This document shows, piece by piece, positions 17,900-27,150 of a stretch of DNA of 64,000 nucleotides (within the stretch, counting starts at the first letter, position 1; the number at the start of each line of letters is the position of its first letter). The DNA is from Aurantimicrobium minutum (GTDB lineage Bacteria; Actinomycetota; Actinomycetes; Actinomycetales; Microbacteriaceae): NCBI RefSeq assembly GCF_002355535.1, contig NZ_AP017457.1, forward strand, positions 434,001 to 498,000, in the 5' to 3' direction. The notes beneath the pieces were generated by a model that was not told the origin of the DNA, made no database searches, and saw only the letters and a program-made list of their open reading frames with translations. The position numbers and the translations under genes are program-made.

Positions 17900-18210
17900 C
17901 ACTGTGGACAACAGTTATCGCCGCATCAGTACTTTCTTTTGCAGTGAAATACATCGGCTACATCATTCCGCAACGGCTTTTGGAGAAGCCCACTTTCACC
18001 AGAATTACAAACCTGTTGACTGTGGCCATGCTGGCAGCACTTGTTGCCGTTCAAACCTTGGGTGCAGGACAAGCAGTCGTGTTCGATGCTCGAGTTCCTG
18101 CGGTCATCCTGGCGGCAATCTTGTTTAGTTTCCGGGTGCCCTTCATCATTGTGGTTGCAATTGCCGGAGTGGTGGCTGTCGTGCTGCGTAATCTGGGCTG
18201 GATGGCTTAG
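17896..18210 (+). CDS. azlD: AzlD-type branched-chain amino acid exporter, small subunit
   Basis: 104 residues, four hydrophobic segments, beginning LWTTVIAASVLSFAVKYIGYIIP and containing the family block VTRI-like FTRITNLLTVAMLAALVAVQTL. It forms the transporter with AzlC, whose stop it overlaps by four bases (ATGA). Its stop codon overlaps the stop of the convergent def gene by four bases. Confidence 0.9.
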   Translation: MTLWTTVIAASVLSFAVKYIGYIIPQRLLEKPTFTRITNLLTVAMLAALVAVQTLGAGQAVVFDARVPAVILAAILFSFRVPFIIVVAIAGVVAVVLRNLGWMA

Positions 18211-18770
18211 CCTTCGAGATTATCTACTCCGGGCATCCACGATTTACCAGGTTTACCCCACCCTCGTTTGCGTTCAATTTTGCTCGCTTGCTTATTGAAT
18301 TCATAGTCCAAACGGTCCACGTATAAATACCCCAATAAGTGGTCGTATTCGTGTTGCATAATCCGCGCAAACCAGCCCTCGCACTCGATTTCAAAAGGAA
18401 CGCCTGAGAGGTCCCTGGCACGAAGTAGCGCCTTGTCTGCTCGTACTAAAGGGAAACGTTCTCCGGGGAAGGAGAGACAGCCCTCGTCGTCGGCATCAGT
18501 CGTGTCGCGGATCTCTACAGGGGAAATGAAGAGCTCGGGGTTGATGGCTACGCCACGACGTGGGGTGCCATCATCCTCTGGGTAGTCATAGACAAACACC
18601 TGGAGGCTCACACCCACCTGTGGTGCTGCCAGACCAACTCCAGGGGCAGCATCCATTGTCTCGAACATGTCGGAAACCAGAGTTTCTAGTTCGCTATCAA
18701 ACACGGTGACTGCTTCAGCAGGTTTGTGCAGCGCAGGATCACCAGAAATCACAATAGGGAGTACGGTCAT
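18207..18770 (-). CDS. def: Peptide deformylase
   Basis: A metalloenzyme of 187 residues that removes the formyl group from nascent proteins. All three motifs are present: GVGLAAPQVGV (motif 1), EGCLSFPGE (motif 2, Cys metal ligand; the usual tryptophan-free CLSFP form) and QHEYDHLLGYLY (motif 3, HExxH). The start ATG is preceded by a TAAGCT hexamer 6 bases upstream. It diverges from the DMT transporter gene across only 41 bases. Confidence 0.95.
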   Translation of the reverse strand: MTVLPIVISGDPALHKPAEAVTVFDSELETLVSDMFETMDAAPGVGLAAPQVGVSLQVFVYDYPEDDGTPRRGVAINPELFISPVEIRDTTDADDEGCLSFPGERFPLVRADKALLRARDLSGVPFEIECEGWFARIMQHEYDHLLGYLYVDRLDYEFNKQASKIERKRGWGKPGKSWMPGVDNLEG

Positions 18771-18776
18771 GCCTTC

Positions 18777-18782
18777 AGCTTA
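18777..18782 (-). promoter_or_regulatory. -10 element for leaderless def mRNA
   Basis: On the minus strand TAAGCT ends 6 bases before the def ATG. Confidence 0.45.
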
Positions 18783-18792
18783 TTTGCAAGAG

Positions 18793-18808
18793 TCCACGCT
18801 AGCGTGGA
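18793..18808. promoter_or_regulatory. 16-base palindrome over the -10 of the DMT transporter
   Basis: TCCACGCTAGCGTGGA is a perfect palindrome. It contains TAGCGT (18800-18805), a -10 hexamer ending 6 bases before the ATG at 18812, and lies between two divergent genes. It has the form of a dimeric repressor site; the regulator is unknown. Confidence 0.5.
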
Positions 18809-18811
18809 GGT

Positions 18812-19849
18812 ATGCAGCTCAACGACCTCACTGACCTTGCACAGGTATCGTTTGAGCCGGCTCAACTCATCGGTATTCCTTTCGCCCTCGTGGGTGCCAT
18901 CCTCATGTCTGTGGGTGCGCAGTTGCAGCACCGGGGCGTCAATAAAGTCGGCGATGGTGAGGACGCAAAGTCTGCGCTCAATCTCAAGCAGCTCGTTGCC
19001 CTATTTAAGCGACCCTCGTGGCTTACTGGCACAGTTTTCTTGAGCGCTGCCATTATTTTTCAGCTCATTTCGCTGGGCTTCTCGCCGCTGATTGTGGTTC
19101 AACCTATTGGCGCAGTTGCACTTGTAATCACGGCGGTGCTCAACGCCCGCGTGACGAAAACAAAACTGAATACACAATCGATTGTTGCAATTGCACTCTC
19201 GGTCGGCGGTATCGGTATTTTCGTTTCCATCGCAGCCTTTACAGCAATCAATGCGCCAATGACCTCGGCCGATTTGGCCGAAATCCTGGTCATATTGATT
19301 ATTGTCCTCGCTATCTTCGGTGTGCTGTTCCTGATTTACCGCAAGCACCTTTCAGCGTTGTATTACATCGTAGGAGCCGGTGTGCTCTACGGTTTCGTGG
19401 CAACCCTTGCCAAGGTTGTCATTACAAGTGTGATTCACGGCGCAACAGACTGGCTGACATGGGCATGCTTGGCTGCCCTGCTTGCAGCGACAGTACTAGG
19501 TGCCCTGTTTGTGCAAAATGCTTATCAAACAGGTCCACCCGATTTGGTCATTGCTGGGCTTACAGTGATTGATCCGATTGTTGCTGTTGCCATCGGTATT
19601 TTGATTCTCGATGAAGCCTCACAGGCACCTGGTTGGGCCATTGTCAGCTACGTCCTGGCAGGCGTTCTCGCCATCATTGGTGTCTTCCTTCTAGCGAAAT
19701 ATCACCCGGACGCACACGATCCTGTTTCAGCAGCGAGTAAAGAGGCAAAAGCGGGATTCCAGAGCGCAAAAGCGGAGTCTAAAGCGAAGGTCAATGCGGC
19801 GGCACACGGCGCTAAAGAAGCTATCAAGAAGGCTAAGTCCGTAGACTAA
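18812..19849 (+). CDS. DMT-superfamily membrane transporter
   Basis: 345 residues with about nine to ten membrane segments in two EamA-like halves (opening IGIPFALVGAILMSVGAQLQHRG; second half GAGVLYGFVATLAKVVIT). The last 55 residues form a hydrophilic Lys/Ala-rich tail (repeats of AK, KAES, EAKAG), probably cytoplasmic. The substrate is not indicated; some related actinobacterial proteins are annotated as NIPA-like magnesium transporters. Its promoter carries a 16-base palindrome, so it is probably controlled by a repressor. The GT4 gene follows after 7 bases. Confidence 0.75.
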   Translation: MQLNDLTDLAQVSFEPAQLIGIPFALVGAILMSVGAQLQHRGVNKVGDGEDAKSALNLKQLVALFKRPSWLTGTVFLSAAIIFQLISLGFSPLIVVQPIGAVALVITAVLNARVTKTKLNTQSIVAIALSVGGIGIFVSIAAFTAINAPMTSADLAEILVILIIVLAIFGVLFLIYRKHLSALYYIVGAGVLYGFVATLAKVVITSVIHGATDWLTWACLAALLAATVLGALFVQNAYQTGPPDLVIAGLTVIDPIVAVAIGILILDEASQAPGWAIVSYVLAGVLAIIGVFLLAKYHPDAHDPVSAASKEAKAGFQSAKAESKAKVNAAAHGAKEAIKKAKSVD

Positions 19850-19856
19850 AGGCACT

Positions 19857-21050
19857 ATGCCGAAACCATTACGCATCCTCATTGGATGTGACACATTCGG
19901 CCCAAACGTTAATGGCGCTGCAAAGTTTGCGGAGCGGTTGGCTGCAGGCTTGGTCGAACGCGGTCACGACGTTCGAGTGATGGCTCCGGCGGCTGGACGA
20001 AAGTCTGGTACGTGGGTTGAAACCCATGAAGGCCAACCCATGACGATGTATCGCATCAAGAGCTGGCGCTGGTACCCGCACGACTGGCTTCGCTACATGC
20101 TTCCTTGGCGTGTACGTCACAACAGCGCGCGAATCTTGGACAGTTTCAAACCAGATGTCGTGCACTTCCAATCCCACCTCATCGTTGGCGGCGGATTGAC
20201 GAAAGAAGCTCAGCTTCGAGGAATCCGCATTATTGGAACAAACCACTTCATGCCTGAAAACATGATGCAGTTCACGCTTTTGCCTAAGTCCACCCAGAAG
20301 AGCGTTATTCGTTTGGTCTGGAAGGCTGCATACAGGACCTTTAGCCGCGCTGAGGCTGTCACGACACCCACACGCCGAGCTGCCAACTTCCTCGAGGAGT
20401 ACACGCACCTCACAGATGTCCACGCCATTTCGTGCGGAATTAACGCCCACCACTACACCCCCAACTTTGACACCAAGGGGGAGAACCGCATTTTGTTCGT
20501 CGGTCGCATCACTGGTGAGAAGAAGCTCGATGTTCTGCTCAAAGCTTTCACCAAACTGCCACCGGAGCTCAATGCAACCCTGGAATTCGTTGGCGGGGGA
20601 GATCTGCTTCAGCAGATGAAGCAGCAGGTAAAAAACATGGGCTTAGACGACAAAGTGTTCTTCGCTGGATATGTCAGTGATGACGAACTGAAAGCAGCCC
20701 TCACCAGAGCAAAAGTTTTTGCCATGCCTTCGATTGCTGAGCTGCAGTCCATCGCAACTATGGAAGCAATGGCCACCGCTCTACCCATCGTTGGTGCGGA
20801 CGCAATGGCCCTGCCGCACCTTGTTCACGACGGTGAAAACGGTTACCTGTTCGAGCCCAACAATGTTGAAGATTTACGTGACAAGCTCGTGAAAGTTCTC
20901 ACCGCAGATGACGATGAGCTGCTTCGTATGAAGAACAACTCGCTCAAGTTCATTCGCGGTCACGACATCACTCGCACGCTGGACACTTTCGAAGCTCTGT
21001 ATCGTGGCGAAGAAGTTGTAGATCCAGACCCAGAGCTCACAGACGACTAA
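19857..21050 (+). CDS. GT4-family glycosyltransferase
   Basis: A retaining GT-B glycosyltransferase of 397 residues. The N-terminal domain begins RILIGCDTFGPNVNGAAKFAERLAAGL, with the glycine-rich acceptor loop. The C-terminal domain has LFVGRITGEKKLDVLLKAF and the donor-site E-x7-E motif in PSIAELQSIATMEAMA. It resembles mannosyl- and glucosyltransferases that modify membrane lipids (PimB-like or diacylglycerol types), but the sugar and acceptor cannot be named. AAAGG a few bases before the ATG is a plausible ribosome site; it is probably transcribed with the DMT transporter. Confidence 0.82.
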   Translation: MPKPLRILIGCDTFGPNVNGAAKFAERLAAGLVERGHDVRVMAPAAGRKSGTWVETHEGQPMTMYRIKSWRWYPHDWLRYMLPWRVRHNSARILDSFKPDVVHFQSHLIVGGGLTKEAQLRGIRIIGTNHFMPENMMQFTLLPKSTQKSVIRLVWKAAYRTFSRAEAVTTPTRRAANFLEEYTHLTDVHAISCGINAHHYTPNFDTKGENRILFVGRITGEKKLDVLLKAFTKLPPELNATLEFVGGGDLLQQMKQQVKNMGLDDKVFFAGYVSDDELKAALTRAKVFAMPSIAELQSIATMEAMATALPIVGADAMALPHLVHDGENGYLFEPNNVEDLRDKLVKVLTADDDELLRMKNNSLKFIRGHDITRTLDTFEALYRGEEVVDPDPELTDD

Positions 21051-21055
21051 ACTTC

Positions 21056-21061
21056 TACTAT
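21056..21061 (+). promoter_or_regulatory. -10 element for tRNA-Met
   Basis: TACTAT lies 10 bases before the tRNA 5' end, between the GT4 stop codon and the tRNA. Confidence 0.4.
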
Positions 21062-21071
21062 CGGCTCACAA

Positions 21072-21145
21072 GGGGCGGTAGCTCAGCCGGTTAGAGCAGC
21101 GGACTCATAATCCGTCGGTCACGGGTTCAAGTCCCGTCCGCCCTA
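21072..21145 (+). tRNA. tRNA-Met (CAT), elongator type
   Basis: 74 bases. The acceptor arm GGGGCGG/CCGCCCT (first pair G-U), anticodon stem GCGGA/TCCGT with loop CTCATAA (anticodon CAT at 21106-21108) and T-arm ACGGG/CCCGT around TTCAAGT fit. CCA is not encoded. It lacks the three G-C pairs of an initiator anticodon stem. A CAT tRNA can also be tRNA-Ile2 with lysidine, which sequence reading alone cannot exclude. Confidence 0.88.
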
Positions 21146-21149
21146 CAAA

Positions 21150-21176
21150 AAAGGGACCCCGTGATGGGGTCCCTTT
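21150..21176. terminator. Bidirectional terminator between tRNA-Met and katG
   Basis: An 11-base-pair stem, AAAGGGACCCC paired with GGGGTCCCTTT. Read on the minus strand it is followed by a run of six T, so it is strongest for katG, and it also lies 4 bases after the tRNA. Confidence 0.88.
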
Positions 21177-21188
21177 CTTGATTGATTC

Positions 21189-23396
<2,208 letters not shown>

Positions 23397-23411
23397 TTAC
23401 TCTACCTAAAG

Positions 23412-23447
23412 CACTGTGGGAGAAGTCTGAATACTTCTCCCACAGTG
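23412..23447. terminator. Long hairpin between the chitinase gene and katG
   Basis: A perfect 15-base-pair stem, CACTGTGGGAGAAGT paired with ACTTCTCCCACAGTG, with a 6-base loop. It is 15 bases after the chitinase stop, so it most likely terminates that gene, though the following tail is only weakly T-rich. It also lies about 45 bases upstream of the katG start and could affect katG transcription. Confidence 0.65.
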
Positions 23448-23462
23448 ACCGATAGGTGGTAA

Positions 23463-25529
23463 TTATTTAAGGTTTGTTCCTAGGGCATCGATGAGTTCTT
23501 CATCTCTGTCACCACTGAGTTCCCACACCATCGCGCCGCCAAGACCTTTGGCTTTGATGTAGTCCACTTTGATCTTGATGGACTGGGGGTCGTCATAGCT
23601 GATCCATAACTTTCGTACAGGGTCGTAGAGGTAAGGAACCTGAGCCTCTGCATCCCAGTAGCGGGTCATGGTGGGGAGGTAGTTGTTTTTGATATCGGTG
23701 TAATCAAAGACGCCCTTTTCCCACGTGCCAACTGAGGCATTAGTCGCAGGTTGGTAGAGCCCGTTCTGTGTTGAGCCGACGTTTTCCCAGCCGCGGCCAT
23801 ACAGTGGCAAACCAAGCACGAGTTTTTGTGCGGGGAATCCAGCATTGAGATAGGCGTCAACCGCGTCGGACACACTAAATCCTGTTGCAGTGTCTTTACT
23901 GCCTACCTTCATCGGTGCGTTGTGCCCAGTAATGGGATCCCAGCCACCGTGGTAGTCATAAGACATCAGGTTCATCCAGTCGACGATTCCACCAATGTTC
24001 TTGGCTTCCAGGTTGGGAATGGTGGTGGGGCCAGCAGGCGCTGCAATCGTGAGTGGGTGGTGTTCACCATCACGTGCACTCTGAGCTGCTAGTTCCTTCT
24101 GGAATTCAGCTAGTAAGGCAGTGTAGTTGGCCTTATCTGCTGGCGTTCCAGCGTAGAGACCACCAGAGACGGGATATTCCCAGTCAATATCTATGCCATC
24201 AAAGCCGTAGGTATTCATGAAGTCCACACAGGAAGAAACAAAGGCCTGACGTGACGCTTCTGTGGCAGCGGCAGCTGAGAAGTTCTTGCTCCAGGTCCAG
24301 CCGCCAATAGAAATCATGGTTTCCAAGTTGGGGTTAGCTTCCTTGAGTTTGGTGAGTTGGTTGAAGTTTCCACGCTTGGCGCCCTGGTCCCAACTATCAC
24401 CAGCAAATGCCTTGTCAGTATCTGCATAGGAGTCTCCGACCACACATTTACCGTCGGCAATATTGGCAAAGGCAAAGTTGATGTGGGTGATCTTTTCAGC
24501 AGGAATGTCTGCGACTTGATAGTTGCGGGCATACGTTGCCCACGAGGGGTAGTAAGCCACAATTTTCTTATCCCCGGTGTATGCATCAGGGCTAGGAACG
24601 TATGGGTTTACTGGGGGAGCAGTGGGATCAACGGTGGGGGCGGGATCCACCGTCGGGGTGGGTGTAGGTGTGGTGGTCTCCGTAGGAGTGGGTTGTGGCG
24701 TCACACCCGAACCATTGAGTTCACAGGTTCCCACCGCAGTGGCACAGCTCGTGGGCATGACAAAGTTGCCATTATCAGTAAATCCCAGAGTGGCAGAGGC
24801 TCCCGGTGCAAGGGTGCCGTTCCAAGAGAGGTTAGTGGCCGTAAGAACACCACCAGCAAGGAAAGAGCTTGCGTTCCACATTGAGACGCTCGTACCCTTC
24901 CATGGAACAGAGACCGACCACTTGTTGAGCGTGGTAGTCCCCGTGTTCGTGACGACCATGTCTACATTGCGGCCAGTACCCCAGTCGCTGGTGACCTTGA
25001 GGGAGACCTTAAGCGCGCTCGCAGAAGATGCCGGGGTGGTGGGGGTGGGTTCCGGCGTCACAGTGGGGTCAACGGTTGGGGTGGTGGGTGTTGGATCTGG
25101 AGTAACCGTCGAGGAGCCATCGTTTACCGCGCATGTTGCGCCAGAGACTACACAGGTTGTGGGAGTGAGCGCGCCGCCTTTTGAGGAGCCGATGAAGCCG
25201 AAGGTTACCGAAGCTCCGGGTGCAAGAGCTAAATTCCAACTCGGACCCGAGAAGCGGTATCCGCCTGTTGTGCTGGTCGCAGTGGCATCCCACGTGGAAT
25301 TGATGCTGTTGGCATAAGGGATGGTCACTGACCAGGGATTGATGCTTTTTGTCGAGGTGTTCTTCACGGTGACAGTGCCCTGGTAGCCAGAGCCCCAGTC
25401 CTGAGTAATCTTCCAATCCACATTCACGTCTGTAGCAGCTGCTTGTGCTGGCATGGCAAAACCAGTAAACGCTGCTGTGGATGTGGCTAGTGCTGCTATC
25501 GCAGCGGTTGTCGCTCGTTTGTTCTTCAT
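23463..25529 (-). CDS. Secreted chitinase: two CBM2 modules and a GH18 catalytic domain
   Basis: 688 residues, read from the ATG at 25529 because it opens a signal peptide (MKNKR, Ala-rich core, cleavage after AMPAQA near residue 30); the frame stays open 63 codons further upstream without a signal. Order: signal peptide; CBM2-like module at about 31-125 with aromatic surface residues and a Cys pair; Pro/Thr-rich linker; second CBM2-like module at about 170-265; second Pro/Thr-rich linker; GH18 domain from about 315. The catalytic signature DGIDIDWE (about 444-451) is intact, as is the upstream SIGGWTW block. It degrades extracellular chitin. It diverges from a TetR gene. Confidence 0.93.
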   Translation of the reverse strand: MKNKRATTAAIAALATSTAAFTGFAMPAQAAATDVNVDWKITQDWGSGYQGTVTVKNTSTKSINPWSVTIPYANSINSTWDATATSTTGGYRFSGPSWNLALAPGASVTFGFIGSSKGGALTPTTCVVSGATCAVNDGSSTVTPDPTPTTPTVDPTVTPEPTPTTPASSASALKVSLKVTSDWGTGRNVDMVVTNTGTTTLNKWSVSVPWKGTSVSMWNASSFLAGGVLTATNLSWNGTLAPGASATLGFTDNGNFVMPTSCATAVGTCELNGSGVTPQPTPTETTTPTPTPTVDPAPTVDPTAPPVNPYVPSPDAYTGDKKIVAYYPSWATYARNYQVADIPAEKITHINFAFANIADGKCVVGDSYADTDKAFAGDSWDQGAKRGNFNQLTKLKEANPNLETMISIGGWTWSKNFSAAAATEASRQAFVSSCVDFMNTYGFDGIDIDWEYPVSGGLYAGTPADKANYTALLAEFQKELAAQSARDGEHHPLTIAAPAGPTTIPNLEAKNIGGIVDWMNLMSYDYHGGWDPITGHNAPMKVGSKDTATGFSVSDAVDAYLNAGFPAQKLVLGLPLYGRGWENVGSTQNGLYQPATNASVGTWEKGVFDYTDIKNNYLPTMTRYWDAEAQVPYLYDPVRKLWISYDDPQSIKIKVDYIKAKGLGGAMVWELSGDRDEELIDALGTNLK

Positions 25530-25562
25530 GTGAGTATCTCTTCTATTCGTTTGCGTAATATC

Positions 25563-25593
25563 CTCAACGGGTTGCTTATGGCGTCCTGTTGAG
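25563..25593 (-). repeat. Imperfect inverted repeat in the chitinase leader
   Basis: CTCAAC and GTTGAG pair over a 19-base loop and can be extended with one mismatch. It lies 34 bases before the chitinase start and could fold in the mRNA leader. Function unknown. Confidence 0.3.
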
Positions 25594-25641
25594 CTCTGTT
25601 CTTTCAGCAAAGTGACTGAATCTGGGAGAGCTCTGCAAAAA

Positions 25642-25656
25642 TAGACCAAAAGTCTA
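25642..25656. promoter_or_regulatory. Operator-like inverted repeat between chitinase and TetR genes
   Basis: TAGAC, five bases, GTCTA: a perfect inverted repeat of 15 bases. Read on the minus strand it includes TAGACT, a good -10 candidate for the chitinase, giving a leader of roughly 110 bases. A site for the divergent TetR regulator is plausible. Confidence 0.4.
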
Positions 25657-25712
25657 AATCTGTGGATAAGTTTTTCAATATTTGCCCGAAGATGTGAGTT
25701 GTTTGTGACTTG

Positions 25713-25718
25713 TAGCAT
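25713..25718 (+). promoter_or_regulatory. -10 element for the leaderless TetR gene
   Basis: TAGCAT ends 6 bases before the ATG at 25725. Confidence 0.5.
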
Positions 25719-25724
25719 TGAGAG

Positions 25725-26333
25725 ATGCCTGAACTCGCCTCAACCAAGGACAGATTGCTTGCCGCGGCGGTAGAAGTTATCGATAACTCAGGCATCAAGG
25801 AACTGAGAATTCGCGACATTGCAGCACGGGCAGGGGTGAAAGAACCTTCGGTCTATCATTTTTTTGGCAGCCGCGACGGACTCGTGGAGGCCGCGCAGGC
25901 ATTCCGATACACCCGAGGTTTATTGGAGTTAACTCAAGTCTTCGACGAAAAAGTGCGGAATTGTTCCAACACCGAAGAATTCATTGCTGTCATACATGAT
26001 GTGACTGCATCAATTTTCTCCGATGATCGCTATTCAATTCGGGCAGTCCGGGCAGATGTTCTAGGAAGTGCAATGTCGCGACCCAGGCTCAAGAGTGCCG
26101 TCGCTGCAGCGCAGCGGCAGTCGCATGAATTGTTATGCGCAACATTGAACTTTGCGCAGGAACGCGGGTGGGTCTTGCCGGAACTAGACACAATGGCTTT
26201 TGCCGTGTGGTACACCGGAATGGTTAATGGCCGTCTTGTTTATGAGATTGATCCCGTGCAATGCTCTGGTCAAGCCTGGAACGACCTCGCTACCGAGGTG
26301 ACAATTACTGCTTTGTGTGGCCCCAGAAAGTAA
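25725..26333 (+). CDS. TetR-family transcriptional regulator
   Basis: 202 residues. The N-terminal helix-turn-helix reads TKDRLLAAAVEVIDNSGIKELRIRDIAARAGVKEPSVYHFFGSRDGLVEA (in order: helix 1, helices 2-3 with the typical YHFF tail). The C-terminal ligand domain is family-specific and unassigned; WNDL near the end is its last conserved-looking segment. It is divergent from the chitinase gene with 195 bases between them, so control of the chitinase or of itself is the simplest hypothesis. An inverted repeat in that gap could be its site. Confidence 0.88.
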   Translation: MPELASTKDRLLAAAVEVIDNSGIKELRIRDIAARAGVKEPSVYHFFGSRDGLVEAAQAFRYTRGLLELTQVFDEKVRNCSNTEEFIAVIHDVTASIFSDDRYSIRAVRADVLGSAMSRPRLKSAVAAAQRQSHELLCATLNFAQERGWVLPELDTMAFAVWYTGMVNGRLVYEIDPVQCSGQAWNDLATEVTITALCGPRK

Positions 26334-26366
26334 ACAATTAGTTTATATTTCCGCGAAAAATAGGGG

Positions 26367-26379
26367 CTAACATTGTTAG
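26367..26379. promoter_or_regulatory. Inverted repeat upstream of the two-component genes
   Basis: CTAAC, three bases, GTTAG. It lies about 90 bases before the response regulator start in an AT-rich gap. A regulator site is possible but unproven. Confidence 0.3.
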
Positions 26380-26454
26380 AGAGAGAATGAAATATTTTCT
26401 TTTTTGTTTGGTCAGAATATCCAAAACTAGGGAAAAGCCCCTCAACCGATAGTG

Positions 26455-26460
26455 GATACT
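26455..26460 (+). promoter_or_regulatory. -10 element for the response regulator gene
   Basis: GATACT ends 6 bases before the GTG at 26467. It differs from the common TAnnnT form at the first base. Confidence 0.35.
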
Positions 26461-26466
26461 TAGAGC

Positions 26467-27150
26467 GTGAATTCAATGAAGCCTTTGCGTATAGGAATTG
26501 TGGAAGACCATAGTCTCTTCCTGCAGCTCATGAGTTCTGCATTAGAGCAGGTTGACGATCTTGAGATTGTCGCGACTGCTGACAATGTAGCTGAAGCAAA
26601 AAAATGGTTTCAGCCTGAAAATCTTGACGTAGTCATTCTCGACATTGAGCTTCCAGACGGAAACGGTGTCGGCCTCGGAATTACCATGCGTCGCCAAAAT
26701 CCTCATCTCGGCGTGGTTTTGCTCTCTGATAGAGACATGCTTGAGCTCATTCTTGGTCTCCCGAAAGAGGAAAGACAAGGGTGGAGCTACCTCACCAAGA
26801 GTGCGACAAAATCTATTGATTCTTTAGCTTCCGCCATTCGTGCAACTTCACGTGGTGAAACTGTGATTGATCCGGCACTTGTCAACCGTTCTCAAGCTCG
26901 TCCAGGAACCGGCGTTTCTTCGTTGACGAACCGACAATTTGAAGTGCTTCGTGCGGTAGCTCGCGGAGACAGTAATCAAACCATTGCCACCAATTTAGGA
27001 ATTGCAGTCAACTCTGTAGGCAACCACCTCATTGCCATTTATGACGCTCTCGGTATTCCTGAGGGAAAGAATGCTCGTGTAGCAGCAGTTTTGGACTTCT
27101 TACAAGATACAACTCGGCCTTCTACACTCTCACGAGCATTTAGTGACTAA
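26467..27150 (+). CDS. NarL/LuxR-family response regulator
   Basis: 227 residues. The receiver domain begins RIGIVEDHSLFLQLM (acidic pocket E-D), with the phosphoacceptor Asp in VVILDIELPDG, Ser in VVLLSDRD and Lys in YLTKSA. The LuxR-type helix-turn-helix near the C-terminus reads LTNRQFEVLRAVARGDSNQTIATNLGIAVNSVGNHL. The start is GTG 26467, supported by the hexamer upstream; an in-frame ATG 9 bases later is the alternative. The kinase gene begins inside its last codons (8-base overlap), so the two form one two-component system. Confidence 0.92.
   Translation: MNSMKPLRIGIVEDHSLFLQLMSSALEQVDDLEIVATADNVAEAKKWFQPENLDVVILDIELPDGNGVGLGITMRRQNPHLGVVLLSDRDMLELILGLPKEERQGWSYLTKSATKSIDSLASAIRATSRGETVIDPALVNRSQARPGTGVSSLTNRQFEVLRAVARGDSNQTIATNLGIAVNSVGNHLIAIYDALGIPEGKNARVAAVLDFLQDTTRPSTLSRAFSD

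Noticed and set aside
24577-25317. Val/Gly-rich open frame of 246 codons on the + strand opposite the chitinase
   Set aside because: It arises from the Pro/Thr-rich linker and CBM2 codons read backwards.
23463-25529. Short repeats in the chitinase linkers as a possible CRISPR or mobile element
   Set aside because: They encode in-frame Pro/Thr/Val linkers and have no spacer pattern.
26362-26442. AGGGGCT and AGCCCCT as a stem upstream of the response regulator
   Set aside because: The 7-base arms are 67 bases apart in AT-rich DNA; a stable structure is unlikely.
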